This document shows positions 1-7,535 of a stretch of DNA of 14,353 bases, piece after piece. Below the pieces are notes generated by a model that did no database searches, was not told the origin of the DNA, and was given only the letters and a program-made list of their open reading frames with translations. The translations under genes were made by a program, and so were the position numbers. Positions within the stretch are counted from its first letter, which is position 1; each line of letters begins with the position of its first letter. The DNA is from JAAYXU01 sp050942555 (GTDB taxonomy: Bacteria; Bacillota; Clostridia; Christensenellales; UMGS416), in contig JBMNNN010000030.1 in the NCBI GenBank assembly GCA_050942555.1, forward strand, positions 1-14,353, written 5' to 3'.

Positions 1-160
1 ACGGGTCGGCGTTCTCGATTGCCTCAAGTACATGCAGCTCGTGGACAGTCAGCTTGCGTTTGGTCAGACTGGCGATGGAGGCCTGCTGGATGTCCAGTAT
101 GTTATAAAAAACATCCTTGAGCAGCTGGTTGATCATTTCCCTGCACTGTTTGTCGGCCAA
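1..160 (-). CDS. fabT: MarR-family transcriptional regulator, FabT-like (3' end beyond window)
   Basis: Only the first 53 codons are in the window; the rest lies left of base 1. The visible part reads as the N-terminus of a MarR-type winged-helix repressor. A dimerisation helix (about residues 9-30, with INQLLKDVFYNIL) is followed by KRKLTVHELHVLEAIE, the start of the DNA-binding region. FabT is a MarR-family repressor of type II fatty-acid genes in many low-GC Gram-positives, usually encoded within the fab cluster, and this gene follows fabZ by 119 bases on the same strand. I chose the TTG at 160 because a GGAGGAGGG ribosome site lies just upstream. The ATG at 136 has no well-spaced site. 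The reading frame is open back to a stop at 254-256 but has no ATG there. It may be both read through from the operon and served by its own promoter. The MarR call is fairly safe. The FabT assignment rests on context and on matching boxes upstream of accB. Confidence 0.72.
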   Translation of the reverse strand, partial: MADKQCREMINQLLKDVFYNILDIQQASIASLTKRKLTVHELHVLEAIENADP

Positions 161-191
161 TTGGGCTCCCTCCTCCCGCTCCTCAGGGCAT

Positions 192-220
192 ATGATACAT
201 GATTCGGGGCAAATCGACAA
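192..220 (-). promoter_or_regulatory. candidate sigma-A promoter for the MarR/FabT-like gene
   Basis: On the minus strand TTGTCG (215-220) is followed after exactly 17 bases by TATCAT (192-197), two mismatches and one mismatch from consensus. Transcription would start about 25 bases before the TTG start codon at 160. The fabZ-to-regulator gap (119 bases) is the largest inside the cluster, so an internal promoter that keeps the regulator expressed when the main promoter is repressed would make sense. This is an inference from sequence match and position only. Confidence 0.4.
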
Positions 221-236
221 TCCCCCTGTTTTGCCC
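207..236. repeat. 7-base inverted repeat over the regulator's candidate promoter
   Basis: GGGCAAA at 207-213 is mirrored by TTTGCCC at 230-236, with a 16-base spacer. The repeat spans the candidate -35 box of the MarR/FabT-like gene. It could be an operator or a chance pairing. It does not resemble the FabT-like boxes upstream of accB and has no T tail, so it is not a terminator. Confidence 0.3.
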
Positions 237-279
237 GTACCGGGAATGGAGGATCATACCGCTCGCATATGGACCTGCT

Positions 280-714
280 TCAGCCCTCCCGGGGCTGCAC
301 GTGGAACACAAGTTCGGTGCCCGCCACCCGCTCTCCGTCCACGAGCGCCTCGGCCTGTCCGGTACCGAATCCATCCTTCCAGGCGGTGATCTCACTTTCG
401 ATCATAAGAAGGTCGCCGGGCCGGACCGACCTGTGGAAACGCGCCTTGCGGATGCTTCCAAGCAGCGCGATATACCCCTGGCATTCGGGCTTCGTCAGTA
501 TCGCCACCGCGCCCACCTGGGCCATGCTCTCTACGATGAGCACGCCCGGCATGATCTTATCCTCATGAAAATGCCCCTGAAAAAACCATTCGTTCGCGCT
601 GACCGCCTTGATGCCCCGGGCCGATATGCCGGGCGTCAGCTCGGTGATGCGGTCGATCATCAAAAAGGGCTCCCTGTGGGGCAGTATTCGTTTAATCTCC
701 TCCAGCGTCAGCAT
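280..714 (-). CDS. fabZ: (3R)-hydroxyacyl-ACP dehydratase FabZ
   Basis: A cytosolic hot-dog-fold enzyme that removes water from 3-hydroxyacyl-ACP to give trans-2-enoyl-ACP in each elongation cycle. The 144 residues match the usual FabZ length. LPHREPFLMID at 11-21 is the family's N-terminal signature. The active-site helix region reads GHFHEDKIMPGVLIVESMAQ, with catalytic His48 and Glu62. The common GHFP is GHFH here, a mild deviation next to the catalytic histidine. The start ATG is preceded by AGGAGG, and the stop codon of fabF (TAG) lies inside that ribosome site, so termination and re-initiation are closely linked. No FabA, FabM or FabN relative is visible, so this cluster by itself explains only saturated chain growth. 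Confidence 0.96.
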   Translation of the reverse strand: MLTLEEIKRILPHREPFLMIDRITELTPGISARGIKAVSANEWFFQGHFHEDKIMPGVLIVESMAQVGAVAILTKPECQGYIALLGSIRKARFHRSVRPGDLLMIESEITAWKDGFGTGQAEALVDGERVAGTELVFHVQPREG

Positions 715-723
715 TTGGACCTC

Positions 724-1953
724 CTATTGCGCAGCGATGAGCAGCGTGCTGTTATGTCCGCCGAACCCCAGCGAATTCGACAGCGCATACGCCGCACGGT
801 TCTTTGCGGGTTTTTCAATGATATGGTTGAGCGCGCATTCCTCGTCGATATCGCGAAGGCCCAGCGTCGCCGGGAAAAGGCCTTCGCTGAGCGAAAGCAC
901 CGTGAATATCGCCTCGACCGCGCCGGCCGCGCCCAGTAGATGCCCGGTCATCGACTTGGTGGAGCTGACCAGCGGCGGGCGGGCGCATCCCTCGAAGCAT
1001 CTGCGGATGGCCAGCGTCTCGACCTTGTCGTTAAGCGGCGTGCTGGTGCCATGCGCGTTGATATAGCCGATTTCGTCGGGGTTCACGCCGCCCTCCCGCA
1101 TCGCCATCCGCATCGACATGATGGCGCCCTCGCCGGTCGGCTCGGGCGCGGTGATGTGATAGGCGTCGCTCGTGTGCGCGTACCCCGCGATGCCGCCCAG
1201 TATCCGCGCGCCGCGCCGCATGGCGTGCTCCCGGTCTTCCAGCACCACAAAGCCCGCGCCCTCGCCCATGACGAACCCGTCCCGCTCCCGGTCGAACGGA
1301 CGGCAGGCGCGCCTGGGGTCGCGTTGTGTGCTCAGCGCGCCCATATTGGCAAACCCCAGCACCGCCAGATCGTTCATGACGCTCTCCGCGCCCCCCGCCA
1401 GCACGATATCCATCGCGCCGCTGCGCACCAGCCGGTACCCCTGGCCGATCGCGTCGGTTCCCGAGGCGCAGGCCGTCACGACGCCGTAGCTTCCGCCCTT
1501 TAATCCCAGCGACATGCTGATTGCGCCCGCGGCGCTGTTGATGATGCACTTGGGTATAAAAAGCGGGGACACGCCCGCCGGGCCTTTGCGCAGCATTTTC
1601 TCGTGCTCCGACAGCACGGTGTCGAGGCCGCCCATGCCGCTTGCCAGCACGATACCGGCCCGCCACGGATCAAAATCCGCGCCGTCCAGCCCCGCCATCG
1701 CGAAAGCGTCCTGTGCCGCCGTATAGGCAAACTGCGCGAACCGGTCCATCCTGCGCAGCTCGCGCCGGCTTATATACTTTGCCGCGTCAAAATCGGCAAC
1801 TTCCCCGGCCGCGTGGATGCCGGTTACTTCCGAACTAAAACCTCTGGGCGGGGCGATGCCGCATATGCCGTCCCGTATGGCCGCGGAAAGCGCTTCGAGC
1901 GAATTCCCGACCGGGGATATGACGCCCATGCCCGTAATGGCTACACTGCCCAT
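724..1953 (-). CDS. fabF: beta-ketoacyl-ACP synthase II FabF
   Basis: Condenses malonyl-ACP with a growing acyl-ACP, the carbon-adding step of each elongation cycle. The 409 residues are full length for KAS II. The Cys-His-His triad is present: Cys162 in VTACASGTDAIG, His301 in NAHGTSTPLND, and His338 in STKSMTGHLLGAAGA, with the conserved Lys333. The glycine-rich GFVMGEGAGFVVLE at about 226-239 and the C-terminal NSLGFGGHNSTL are also typical. The start ATG has a strong GGAGGAG site and lies 25 bases after the fabG stop. It is the only elongating ketosynthase in the window. The motifs leave no realistic alternative. Confidence 0.97.
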   Translation of the reverse strand: MGSVAITGMGVISPVGNSLEALSAAIRDGICGIAPPRGFSSEVTGIHAAGEVADFDAAKYISRRELRRMDRFAQFAYTAAQDAFAMAGLDGADFDPWRAGIVLASGMGGLDTVLSEHEKMLRKGPAGVSPLFIPKCIINSAAGAISMSLGLKGGSYGVVTACASGTDAIGQGYRLVRSGAMDIVLAGGAESVMNDLAVLGFANMGALSTQRDPRRACRPFDRERDGFVMGEGAGFVVLEDREHAMRRGARILGGIAGYAHTSDAYHITAPEPTGEGAIMSMRMAMREGGVNPDEIGYINAHGTSTPLNDKVETLAIRRCFEGCARPPLVSSTKSMTGHLLGAAGAVEAIFTVLSLSEGLFPATLGLRDIDEECALNHIIEKPAKNRAAYALSNSLGFGGHNSTLLIAAQ

Positions 1954-1978
1954 ATTGCTCCTCCTGATAGAACCCCGA

Positions 1979-2719
1979 TCATATGACCATGCCTCCGTCC
2001 ACCACGATTACCTGCCCGGTGATATACCCGGCCCGCGCTGAGCAGAGAAAGCCCACGACGCCCGCCACGTCCTCGGGTACGCCCAGGCGGCCCAGCGCAA
2101 TCTTCGCGCGGATCTGCTCGCGGACATTTTCAGGCAGGCCCCGCGTCATTTCGGTATCGATGTATCCGGGCGCGACCGCGTTGACGCGCACGCCCCGCCG
2201 CGCGAACTCCCGCGCGCACGACTTGGTCAGCCCGATAATGCCGGCCTTGGACGCCGCGTAATTGGACTGACCCGCGTTGCCGGTAATGCCGATCACCGAC
2301 GCGATATTGACAATGACTCCGCCGCGCTGCCGCAGCATATGGCGGGAGGCGTGCCGGATGCAGCTCCAGCAGCTTTTGAGATTGGTATCGATGACCCGGT
2401 TGAAATCCTCCTCGGGCATCGCTATGATAAGGCCGTCGCGGGTGACGCCCGCGTTGTTGATGAGGCAGTCGATGCGCCCGCAGCGCTCCAGCGCGAAATC
2501 GATCAGCGCTCCGGCCTGCTGGAAGTCGGACAGATCGCCCTGAAAGACGTGCGCCTCGCCGCCCGCCTCCAGGATGCGCTGTCTGAGCGCCTGCGCGGCG
2601 CCAGCGTTGCGGTTGCAGTGAAGCACCAGCCGCATGCCCATCGCCGCAAGCTCCAGCGCGACGGCCTGTCCGATACCGCCCGAGCTGCCGGTAACAATAG
2701 CCGTTGTTTCGGTTGTCAT
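1979..2719 (-). CDS. fabG: 3-oxoacyl-ACP reductase FabG
   Basis: NADPH-dependent short-chain dehydrogenase that reduces 3-oxoacyl-ACP to 3-hydroxyacyl-ACP. The 246 residues fit FabG. The cofactor loop is TGSSGGIG at 10-17. NNAG is at 88-91. The catalytic tetrad is Asn113, Ser141, Tyr154 and Lys158 (SNYAASKAG). The C-terminal GYITGQVIVVDGGM is diagnostic. The open frame extends to 2779, but the ATG at 2719 starts the family's usual N-terminus, has an AAAGGA site, and overlaps the fabD stop by four bases (ATGA), so it is preferred. Its place between fabD and fabF is the standard clostridial and bacillar order, which separates it from other short-chain dehydrogenases. Confidence 0.96.
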   Translation of the reverse strand: MTTETTAIVTGSSGGIGQAVALELAAMGMRLVLHCNRNAGAAQALRQRILEAGGEAHVFQGDLSDFQQAGALIDFALERCGRIDCLINNAGVTRDGLIIAMPEEDFNRVIDTNLKSCWSCIRHASRHMLRQRGGVIVNIASVIGITGNAGQSNYAASKAGIIGLTKSCAREFARRGVRVNAVAPGYIDTEMTRGLPENVREQIRAKIALGRLGVPEDVAGVVGFLCSARAGYITGQVIVVDGGMVI

Positions 2720-3651
2720 GATATGCCGTCCTTTCGGTCCGCGAGCGCCGCGGCGGCCTCCAGCCCTGCCGGAGTGCATACCGACAGACAGGGCTTGCGC
2801 CTGTCCATCCGCCGCACCATGCCGCCCAGCGTGCCGCCCGGCCCCACCTCAAGGAGCCTGTCCGAGGTCATCATGCCCTTAAGGCACTCCCGCCACCGGA
2901 CCGGCTCGTAGACCTGGCGCGCAAGCAGCGCCGCGATGTCGTCATCCGCGCTGTAGGGCGCGCCCAGTACGTTCGAATACACCGTAACCGCCGGGACGGA
3001 GAACGCAATATGGGTATGCATGAATGATAGCAGTTCGTCTCCAGCCCCGCGCATCATCGGCGTATGGAACGGACCGCTCGTATTGAGGCGGCGCGCCAGC
3101 GCTGCGCCGGCCTTAAGCGCCAGCCGGCAGAATTCGTCGAGCAGCTCCGCCTTCCCGCCCACCACCTGCTGGGCGGGCAGATTGTCGTTGGCCAGATACA
3201 GCCGCCGTCCGGCAAAGTGCCGCTCAATGATCTCGCAGACCTGCTCCCGCGGCAGGCCCGCCGCCACCGCCAGTCCTCCCGCGCCGTCCATCGTGCTCAT
3301 GAGCTCCCCGCGCCTGCGCACCAGCCTCGCGCCCGTCGCGATGTCCACCGCGCCCGCCGCCACAAGTGCCGCGTACTCGCCCAGCGAAAGCCCGGCGCAC
3401 CGTGCGGGAAATACGCCCGCCGCCTGCAGCGCCATGAGCGTCGATACCGACACCGCGTAGAGAGCGGGCTGCGTGTATGCGGTCTCGTCAATGTGCTCTC
3501 CCTGAAAGCATACGGCCCGCAGGTCCATCGAGGCGGCCTCGCACACAGCGTCGAACGTATCGCGAAACGCCGCGTCCGAACGGTACAGCTCCTCCCCCAT
3601 CCCCGCTGCCTGCGCGCCCTGCCCGGGAAAGAGGAATCCCAGCTCCGTCAC
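2716..3651 (-). CDS. fabD: malonyl-CoA:ACP transacylase FabD
   Basis: Moves the malonyl group from CoA to the phosphopantetheine arm of ACP, feeding FabH and FabF. Family landmarks are FPGQGAQ at 8-14, the nucleophile Ser89 in GLSLGEYAAL (usually GHSLGE; Leu in place of His is a mild variant), the conserved Arg in RRRGELM, and catalytic His196 in GPFHTPMM. The 311 residues are normal. The frame is open to 3759, but the family's N-terminus begins at the GTG at 3651. That codon has a GGGAGGGA site and overlaps the fabK stop by four bases (GTGA). The 3' end overlaps fabG in the same way, so the gene is coupled on both sides. Confidence 0.95.
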   Translation of the reverse strand: MTELGFLFPGQGAQAAGMGEELYRSDAAFRDTFDAVCEAASMDLRAVCFQGEHIDETAYTQPALYAVSVSTLMALQAAGVFPARCAGLSLGEYAALVAAGAVDIATGARLVRRRGELMSTMDGAGGLAVAAGLPREQVCEIIERHFAGRRLYLANDNLPAQQVVGGKAELLDEFCRLALKAGAALARRLNTSGPFHTPMMRGAGDELLSFMHTHIAFSVPAVTVYSNVLGAPYSADDDIAALLARQVYEPVRWRECLKGMMTSDRLLEVGPGGTLGGMVRRMDRRKPCLSVCTPAGLEAAAALADRKDGIS

Positions 3652-4601
3652 GGAAGATCCCTCCCCAGCTCCCGGCGGATCTCTCCGAGCGCAGCCGCAT
3701 CGAAGAGCTCGCCGATAATTTCCCGCACGCTCTGGGCGCGGCCGATGCGGTAGGCGCACTGTCCGGCCATGAAGGAGCCGCTGTCCTTATCGCCGTCCAC
3801 GACGGCCCGCCGCAGCGCGCCGGTTCCCATCTCCTCGATCCGCGCGGCGCCGCCAGGTTCGTATTCCTCGCGGAGCATCTGCCGGACCAGTTTGTTGCGC
3901 AGCACGCGCACCGGGTGTCCCGTGACGCGGCCGGTAACCTTGGAGTCGATGTCCCGGGCCTCCAGCACGGCTCTCTTATAGTTCTCGTGCACGGCGCACT
4001 CGTGGGCGACGATGAAGCGGGTACCCACCTGCACGCCCCGCGCGCCCAGGCAGAAGGCCGCCGCCACGGTGCGTGCGTCGCATATGCCTCCGGCCGCCAC
4101 GACCGGAAGCGCCACCGCGTCCACGATGCCCGGCACCAGCGTCATCGTCGTCAGTTCCCCGATGTGGCCTCCCGCCTCGCATCCCTCGGCGATGAGCGCG
4201 TCCACGCCCGCGTCGGCCAGCCTGCGGGCCAGCGCGGCGCTGGCGACGACCGCCAGCACCCGGCTTCCCCGGCGCTTCCAGGCGTCCACATAGCGCGCAG
4301 GGTCTCCGGCGCCGGTGATGACGACCGGCACCTCTTCGCCCGCCAGCATTTCCGATACCTCGGCGGCATACGGGCTCAGGAGCATGACGTTGACGCCGAA
4401 AGGCTTTTGGGTCAGTCCGCGGATCCGCTCGATCTGCGAGCGCAGCGCGTCGGCAGGCATATTGCCCGCCGCGATCACGCCCAGCCCTCCGGCCTCGCTG
4501 ACCGCCGCCGCCAGCCCCGCGTCGGAAACCCACGCCATCCCCCCCTGTATGAGCGGGTAGCGGATGCCGAGAAGCTCGCTGATGAGCGGCGCGCAGCTCA
4601 T
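3648..4601 (-). CDS. fabK: enoyl-ACP reductase FabK (FMN-dependent)
   Basis: Flavoprotein that reduces trans-2-enoyl-ACP to acyl-ACP, the last step of each cycle, using NAD(P)H and FMN in a TIM barrel related to nitronate monooxygenase. The sequence shows YPLIQGGMAWVSDAGLAAAVSEAGGLG at the N-terminus, GVNVMLLSP, and GCEAGGHIGE with the key His146. AAGGICDARTVAAAF and GARGVQVGTRF form the flavin-phosphate site. The 317 residues are full length. Its position between acpP and fabD, as in streptococci and clostridia, separates FabK from nitronate monooxygenase. No FabI or FabL is present here. FabK enzymes as a class resist triclosan. The start overlaps the acpP stop (ATGA), and the stop overlaps the fabD start (GTGA). 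Confidence 0.95.
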   Translation of the reverse strand: MSCAPLISELLGIRYPLIQGGMAWVSDAGLAAAVSEAGGLGVIAAGNMPADALRSQIERIRGLTQKPFGVNVMLLSPYAAEVSEMLAGEEVPVVITGAGDPARYVDAWKRRGSRVLAVVASAALARRLADAGVDALIAEGCEAGGHIGELTTMTLVPGIVDAVALPVVAAGGICDARTVAAAFCLGARGVQVGTRFIVAHECAVHENYKRAVLEARDIDSKVTGRVTGHPVRVLRNKLVRQMLREEYEPGGAARIEEMGTGALRRAVVDGDKDSGSFMAGQCAYRIGRAQSVREIIGELFDAAALGEIRRELGRDLP

Positions 4602-4825
4602 GCTTTGCGCGCCTCCAGATAGGCGGCAACCTGCGCGACGGTCTTTAGTTCCACGATTTCCTCGGTGGGTATCGTGATGCCCAGCCTCTTTTCAAGAGCT
4701 ATCAGGAGCTCCATGATCTCCAGCGAATCCATCGCCAGGTCGTCGGCAAGGGATGTGTCGGGTGTGATCTCCGATGCGTCCATGTCGAATTCCGATACGA
4801 GGATGTCGATGAGCGTCTTTTCCAT
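4598..4825 (-). CDS. acpP: acyl carrier protein
   Basis: A small acidic four-helix protein that carries acyl intermediates as thioesters on 4'-phosphopantetheine. The 75-residue product has the attachment Ser34 in LAMDSLEIMELLIALE. The Asp-Ser-Leu motif and the acidic helix II are the surface recognised by the Fab enzymes. The ATG has an AAAGGA site nine bases upstream and lies 24 bases after fabH. The stop codon overlaps the fabK start by four bases. ACP is usually needed in large excess over the enzymes. No terminator that would favour acpP transcript is visible. The carrier-protein synthase (AcpS) is not in the window. Confidence 0.96.
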   Translation of the reverse strand: MEKTLIDILVSEFDMDASEITPDTSLADDLAMDSLEIMELLIALEKRLGITIPTEEIVELKTVAQVAAYLEARKA

Positions 4826-4849
4826 TGTGCCAGCTTCCTTTCTTGATTG

Positions 4850-5815
4850 TTACAGTGTCCATTCAACCAGCATCGAGCCCCACGTGAAGCCCGAGCCGAA
4901 TGCAACCAGCGCGATACGATCCCCGGTTTTAAATAGGCCCTTTTCCGCCGCTTCGCTCAGCGCGATCGGTATGCTGGCCGAGGATGTGTTGCCGAAGCGA
5001 TCGATGTTTATATAGAACTTCTCCCGCGGAATGCCAAGGTTCTTGCATACGAGGTCGATGATGCGCACATTGGCCTGGTGCGGTATGAACCAGTCAACGC
5101 TTTCCAGCGGAAAGGACCGGCCCAGGTGTTCCAGCGCATCGGTCATATGGTTGACCGCGAAAAGAAAAACGTTGCGCCCGTCCATGACGAGAGTCTGACG
5201 CCGGGCGTCCTCATGGTGCCACGGGTTGTCGATCGGATTGCCCGGTATCGTCAGCGAACCGTCCAGATCGCCGTCGCTGCGGATGTATGCGCTCTCGATC
5301 CCCCGCTGTCCGGCCCTGAGGACCACGGCCGCCGAGCCGTCGCCAAAGAGGACGCAGGTGCTGCGGTCGCTCCAGTCCAGCACCCGGGAAATGACGTCCA
5401 CCGAAACGACCAGCACGCTGCGGTACATGCCGGTGCGTATGAACTGGTCAGCTGCCGCCGCCGCGTACAGGAATCCCGTGCACCCGGCCGATATATCGAA
5501 AGCCGCCGCGCGATGCGCGCCCAGCATCTTCTGGATCGTGCAGGCGACCGAGGGAGTCACGTTGTCGGGCGTGATCGTGGAAACGATGATGAGATCCAGC
5601 TCCCCGGCGCCGATGCCCGCCTGCGCGATCGCGCCGCGCGCGCTCTCCATACAGAGCGACGCGGCGGTCTCGTGCGTGCACACGCGCCGGGCGCTGATGC
5701 CGGTACGGGTGCGGATCCACTCGTCGCTCGTATCGAGGAAGGACTCAAATTCTCTGTTTTCCACGACGCGCGCGGGAACGCCGCGGCCCACGCCGATGAT
5801 CTGCGAGCGTATCAT
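4850..5815 (-). CDS. fabH: beta-ketoacyl-ACP synthase III FabH
   Basis: Starts fatty-acid synthesis by condensing a short acyl-CoA (acetyl-CoA or a branched primer) with malonyl-ACP. The 321-residue protein has the Cys-His-Asn triad: Cys112 in DISAGCTGFLYA, His246 in WFIPHQANVRIID, and Asn276 in DRFGNTSSASIP. The N-terminal SDEWIRTRTGISARR is the usual CoA-binding region. The C-terminal ALVAFGSGFTWGSMLVEW is typical. The ATG overlaps the accA stop by four bases, linking the carboxylase block to the fab block. Primer preference (straight or branched) cannot be read safely from the sequence. Confidence 0.97.
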   Translation of the reverse strand: MIRSQIIGVGRGVPARVVENREFESFLDTSDEWIRTRTGISARRVCTHETAASLCMESARGAIAQAGIGAGELDLIIVSTITPDNVTPSVACTIQKMLGAHRAAAFDISAGCTGFLYAAAAADQFIRTGMYRSVLVVSVDVISRVLDWSDRSTCVLFGDGSAAVVLRAGQRGIESAYIRSDGDLDGSLTIPGNPIDNPWHHEDARRQTLVMDGRNVFLFAVNHMTDALEHLGRSFPLESVDWFIPHQANVRIIDLVCKNLGIPREKFYINIDRFGNTSSASIPIALSEAAEKGLFKTGDRIALVAFGSGFTWGSMLVEWTL

Positions 5816-6660
5816 TCCCTGGAACCACCCATCTTCATGTATTTGCGCTGCCTGGCCTCCACGAGCTCTCCGGAATCTGTCGCCGACAGCGCGCCGATCC
5901 GGGTTATAAGCCGTTTTTTAAGATCCGCGAATACCGGCCCGGCTTCGGCTGCGGTAAAGGGATCGGGCTCGGGCACGATTTCGTCGGCAAATCCGGCCGC
6001 GCACAGATCCCGGGCTGTCAGCTTCAGGCTCTCGGCAGCGTCCCGGGCGCGGGCGGCGTCCTTCCAGAGTATCGCGGCGCAGCCCTCGGGGGAAATGACC
6101 GAAAAAAAACTGTTCTCCATCATGATGAGATGATCGCACAGCGCGAGCGCCAGCGCGCCGCCGCTCCCCCCCTCGCCGATGACCACCGAAACGACGGGCG
6201 TCCTGAGATTCGACAGCAGATACAGGCTCTCGGCGATCACGGCGGCCTGGCCGCGCTGCTCGGCTTCCCTGCCGGGATACGCGCCCGGCGTGTCCACAAA
6301 GCAGATCACCGGACGGCGGAACTTCTCGGCCTGCCGCATGAGCCGCATGGCCTTGCGGAATCCGCGCGGGTGGGGCATGCCGAAATTCCGCGCGATCTTC
6401 TCGTCCAGCGTCGCGCCCTTCTGCTGCCCCAGAACGGTGACAGGACGGCCACCCAGAAAGCCGATGCCGCCGACGACCGCGCTGTCGGTGCCGGTGCACC
6501 GGTCTCCCTCCAGCGCCGTGAACGAATCAAAAAGCGCTCCGATATAGTCCAGCGCCTGCGGCCGGGTATCCAGGCGCGCCCTTTGCACGATGTCCCACGC
6601 GGCCAGAGCTGCAGCCGCGGGTCCCTCGGCGGGGATACGGGGCTCAAATCCGGTATTCAT
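5812..6660 (-). CDS. accA: acetyl-CoA carboxylase carboxyltransferase subunit alpha
   Basis: With AccD it transfers CO2 from carboxybiotin to acetyl-CoA, giving malonyl-CoA. The 282-residue crotonase-fold protein is shorter at the N-terminus than the E. coli enzyme (319), as is common in Firmicutes. Visible landmarks are ALEGDRCTGTDSAVVGGIG, QQKGATLDEKIARNFGMPHPRGFRKAMRLM, FVDTPGAYPG, IGEGGSGGALALA (oxyanion-hole region), and NSFFSVISPEGCAAILWKD. The ATG has a GAGGTGA site and lies 14 bases after the accD stop. The 3' end overlaps fabH. Confidence 0.96.
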   Translation of the reverse strand: MNTGFEPRIPAEGPAAAALAAWDIVQRARLDTRPQALDYIGALFDSFTALEGDRCTGTDSAVVGGIGFLGGRPVTVLGQQKGATLDEKIARNFGMPHPRGFRKAMRLMRQAEKFRRPVICFVDTPGAYPGREAEQRGQAAVIAESLYLLSNLRTPVVSVVIGEGGSGGALALALCDHLIMMENSFFSVISPEGCAAILWKDAARARDAAESLKLTARDLCAAGFADEIVPEPDPFTAAEAGPVFADLKKRLITRIGALSATDSGELVEARQRKYMKMGGSRE

Positions 6661-6674
6661 GCCGTCACCTCATT

Positions 6675-7535
6675 TCACTCGCGCACCGCGCAGGATGGGT
6701 CGTGCAGGCGCAGCAGCCGCGCCAGCATGCCCTTGAGAGACTCCCGGGGAACAATCGCGTCCACAAACCCGTTGTCGTACTGGAACTCGGATTTCTGGAA
6801 ATTCTCGGGCAGCTCCTCGCGGACGGTCTGCTCGATGACCCTTTTTCCCGCAAAGCCGACGAGCGCGCCGGGCTCGGCCAATATGATATCCCCCTGCATC
6901 GCGAAGCTCGCGGTGACGCCGCCCGTCGTAGGATGCGTGAGCACGCTGATGTACAAGAGGCCCTGCCTGCTGTGGCGGCTCACAGCCACCGACGTCCGGG
7001 CCATCTGGCTGAGCGCGAACATCCCTTCCTGCATCCGGGCCCCGCCCGACGCGCAGACCATGATGGCCGGGAGCCGCTGTTCGCATGCGTAGTCAAATAA
7101 ACGGACGATCCTCTCCCCTGTGGCCGATCCCATGCTGCCCATCATGAAATGGGAATCCATCACGCCCAGCGCGGTCCGGCATCCGCCGATATCCCCTACC
7201 CCGGTCACGATGGCTTCAGGCAGGCCGCTCTGCTCGCGATGCCGCACGAGCCTGTCGCGGTAGCCCGGGAAATCCAGCGGATCGCGCGCGGCTGTCTCTT
7301 CGTCAAGCTCCAGGAACGTATCCTCGTCTATCAGCTGCCGGATCCGGTCCCGCGCGGTCATCCGGAAATAGCCGCTGCAAAATGGGCAGACCGAGCCTAT
7401 GCGCCGCACGACCTCGCGCAGCAGGCTTTTGCCGCATTCGGGACAGCGCACCATCTCGAGGCTGTGCTCCCTGAACTCCCCGAGCGGTATCTGCGACCGG
7501 ACTGGCTTTTCCTTCTTCCCGAAAAGATTGATCAT
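6675..7535 (-). CDS. accD: acetyl-CoA carboxylase carboxyltransferase subunit beta
   Basis: Partner of AccA in the carboxyltransferase complex. The N-terminal zinc ribbon is intact: Cys31-x2-Cys34 (CPECGK) and Cys50-x2-Cys53 (CPFC). The crotonase-fold core contains VMDSHFMMGSMGSATGERIVR, SGGARMQEGMFALSQMA, LTHPTTGGVTASFAMQGD and GFAGKRVIEQT. The product is 286 residues, normal for the family. The frame is open to 7703, but the ATG at 7535 starts the usual short N-terminal tail (MINLFGKKEK) and overlaps the accC stop by four bases (ATGA), so the longer form is rejected. Confidence 0.96.
   Translation of the reverse strand: MINLFGKKEKPVRSQIPLGEFREHSLEMVRCPECGKSLLREVVRRIGSVCPFCSGYFRMTARDRIRQLIDEDTFLELDEETAARDPLDFPGYRDRLVRHREQSGLPEAIVTGVGDIGGCRTALGVMDSHFMMGSMGSATGERIVRLFDYACEQRLPAIMVCASGGARMQEGMFALSQMARTSVAVSRHSRQGLLYISVLTHPTTGGVTASFAMQGDIILAEPGALVGFAGKRVIEQTVREELPENFQKSEFQYDNGFVDAIVPRESLKGMLARLLRLHDPSCAVRE

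Noticed and set aside
161..253. N-terminal extension of the MarR-type gene with a CPESCIICPE stretch
   Set aside because: The frame is open, but it has no ATG, crosses the candidate promoter, and lies upstream of the well-placed ribosome site for the TTG at 160.
3477..6133. Long open frames on the plus strand opposite fabD, fabK, fabH and accA (for example 3477-4622 and 5078-6133)
   Set aside because: They are antisense to genes with complete catalytic motifs, have low-complexity Arg/Ala/His-rich products, and lack ribosome sites. Such frames are expected opposite GC-rich coding DNA.
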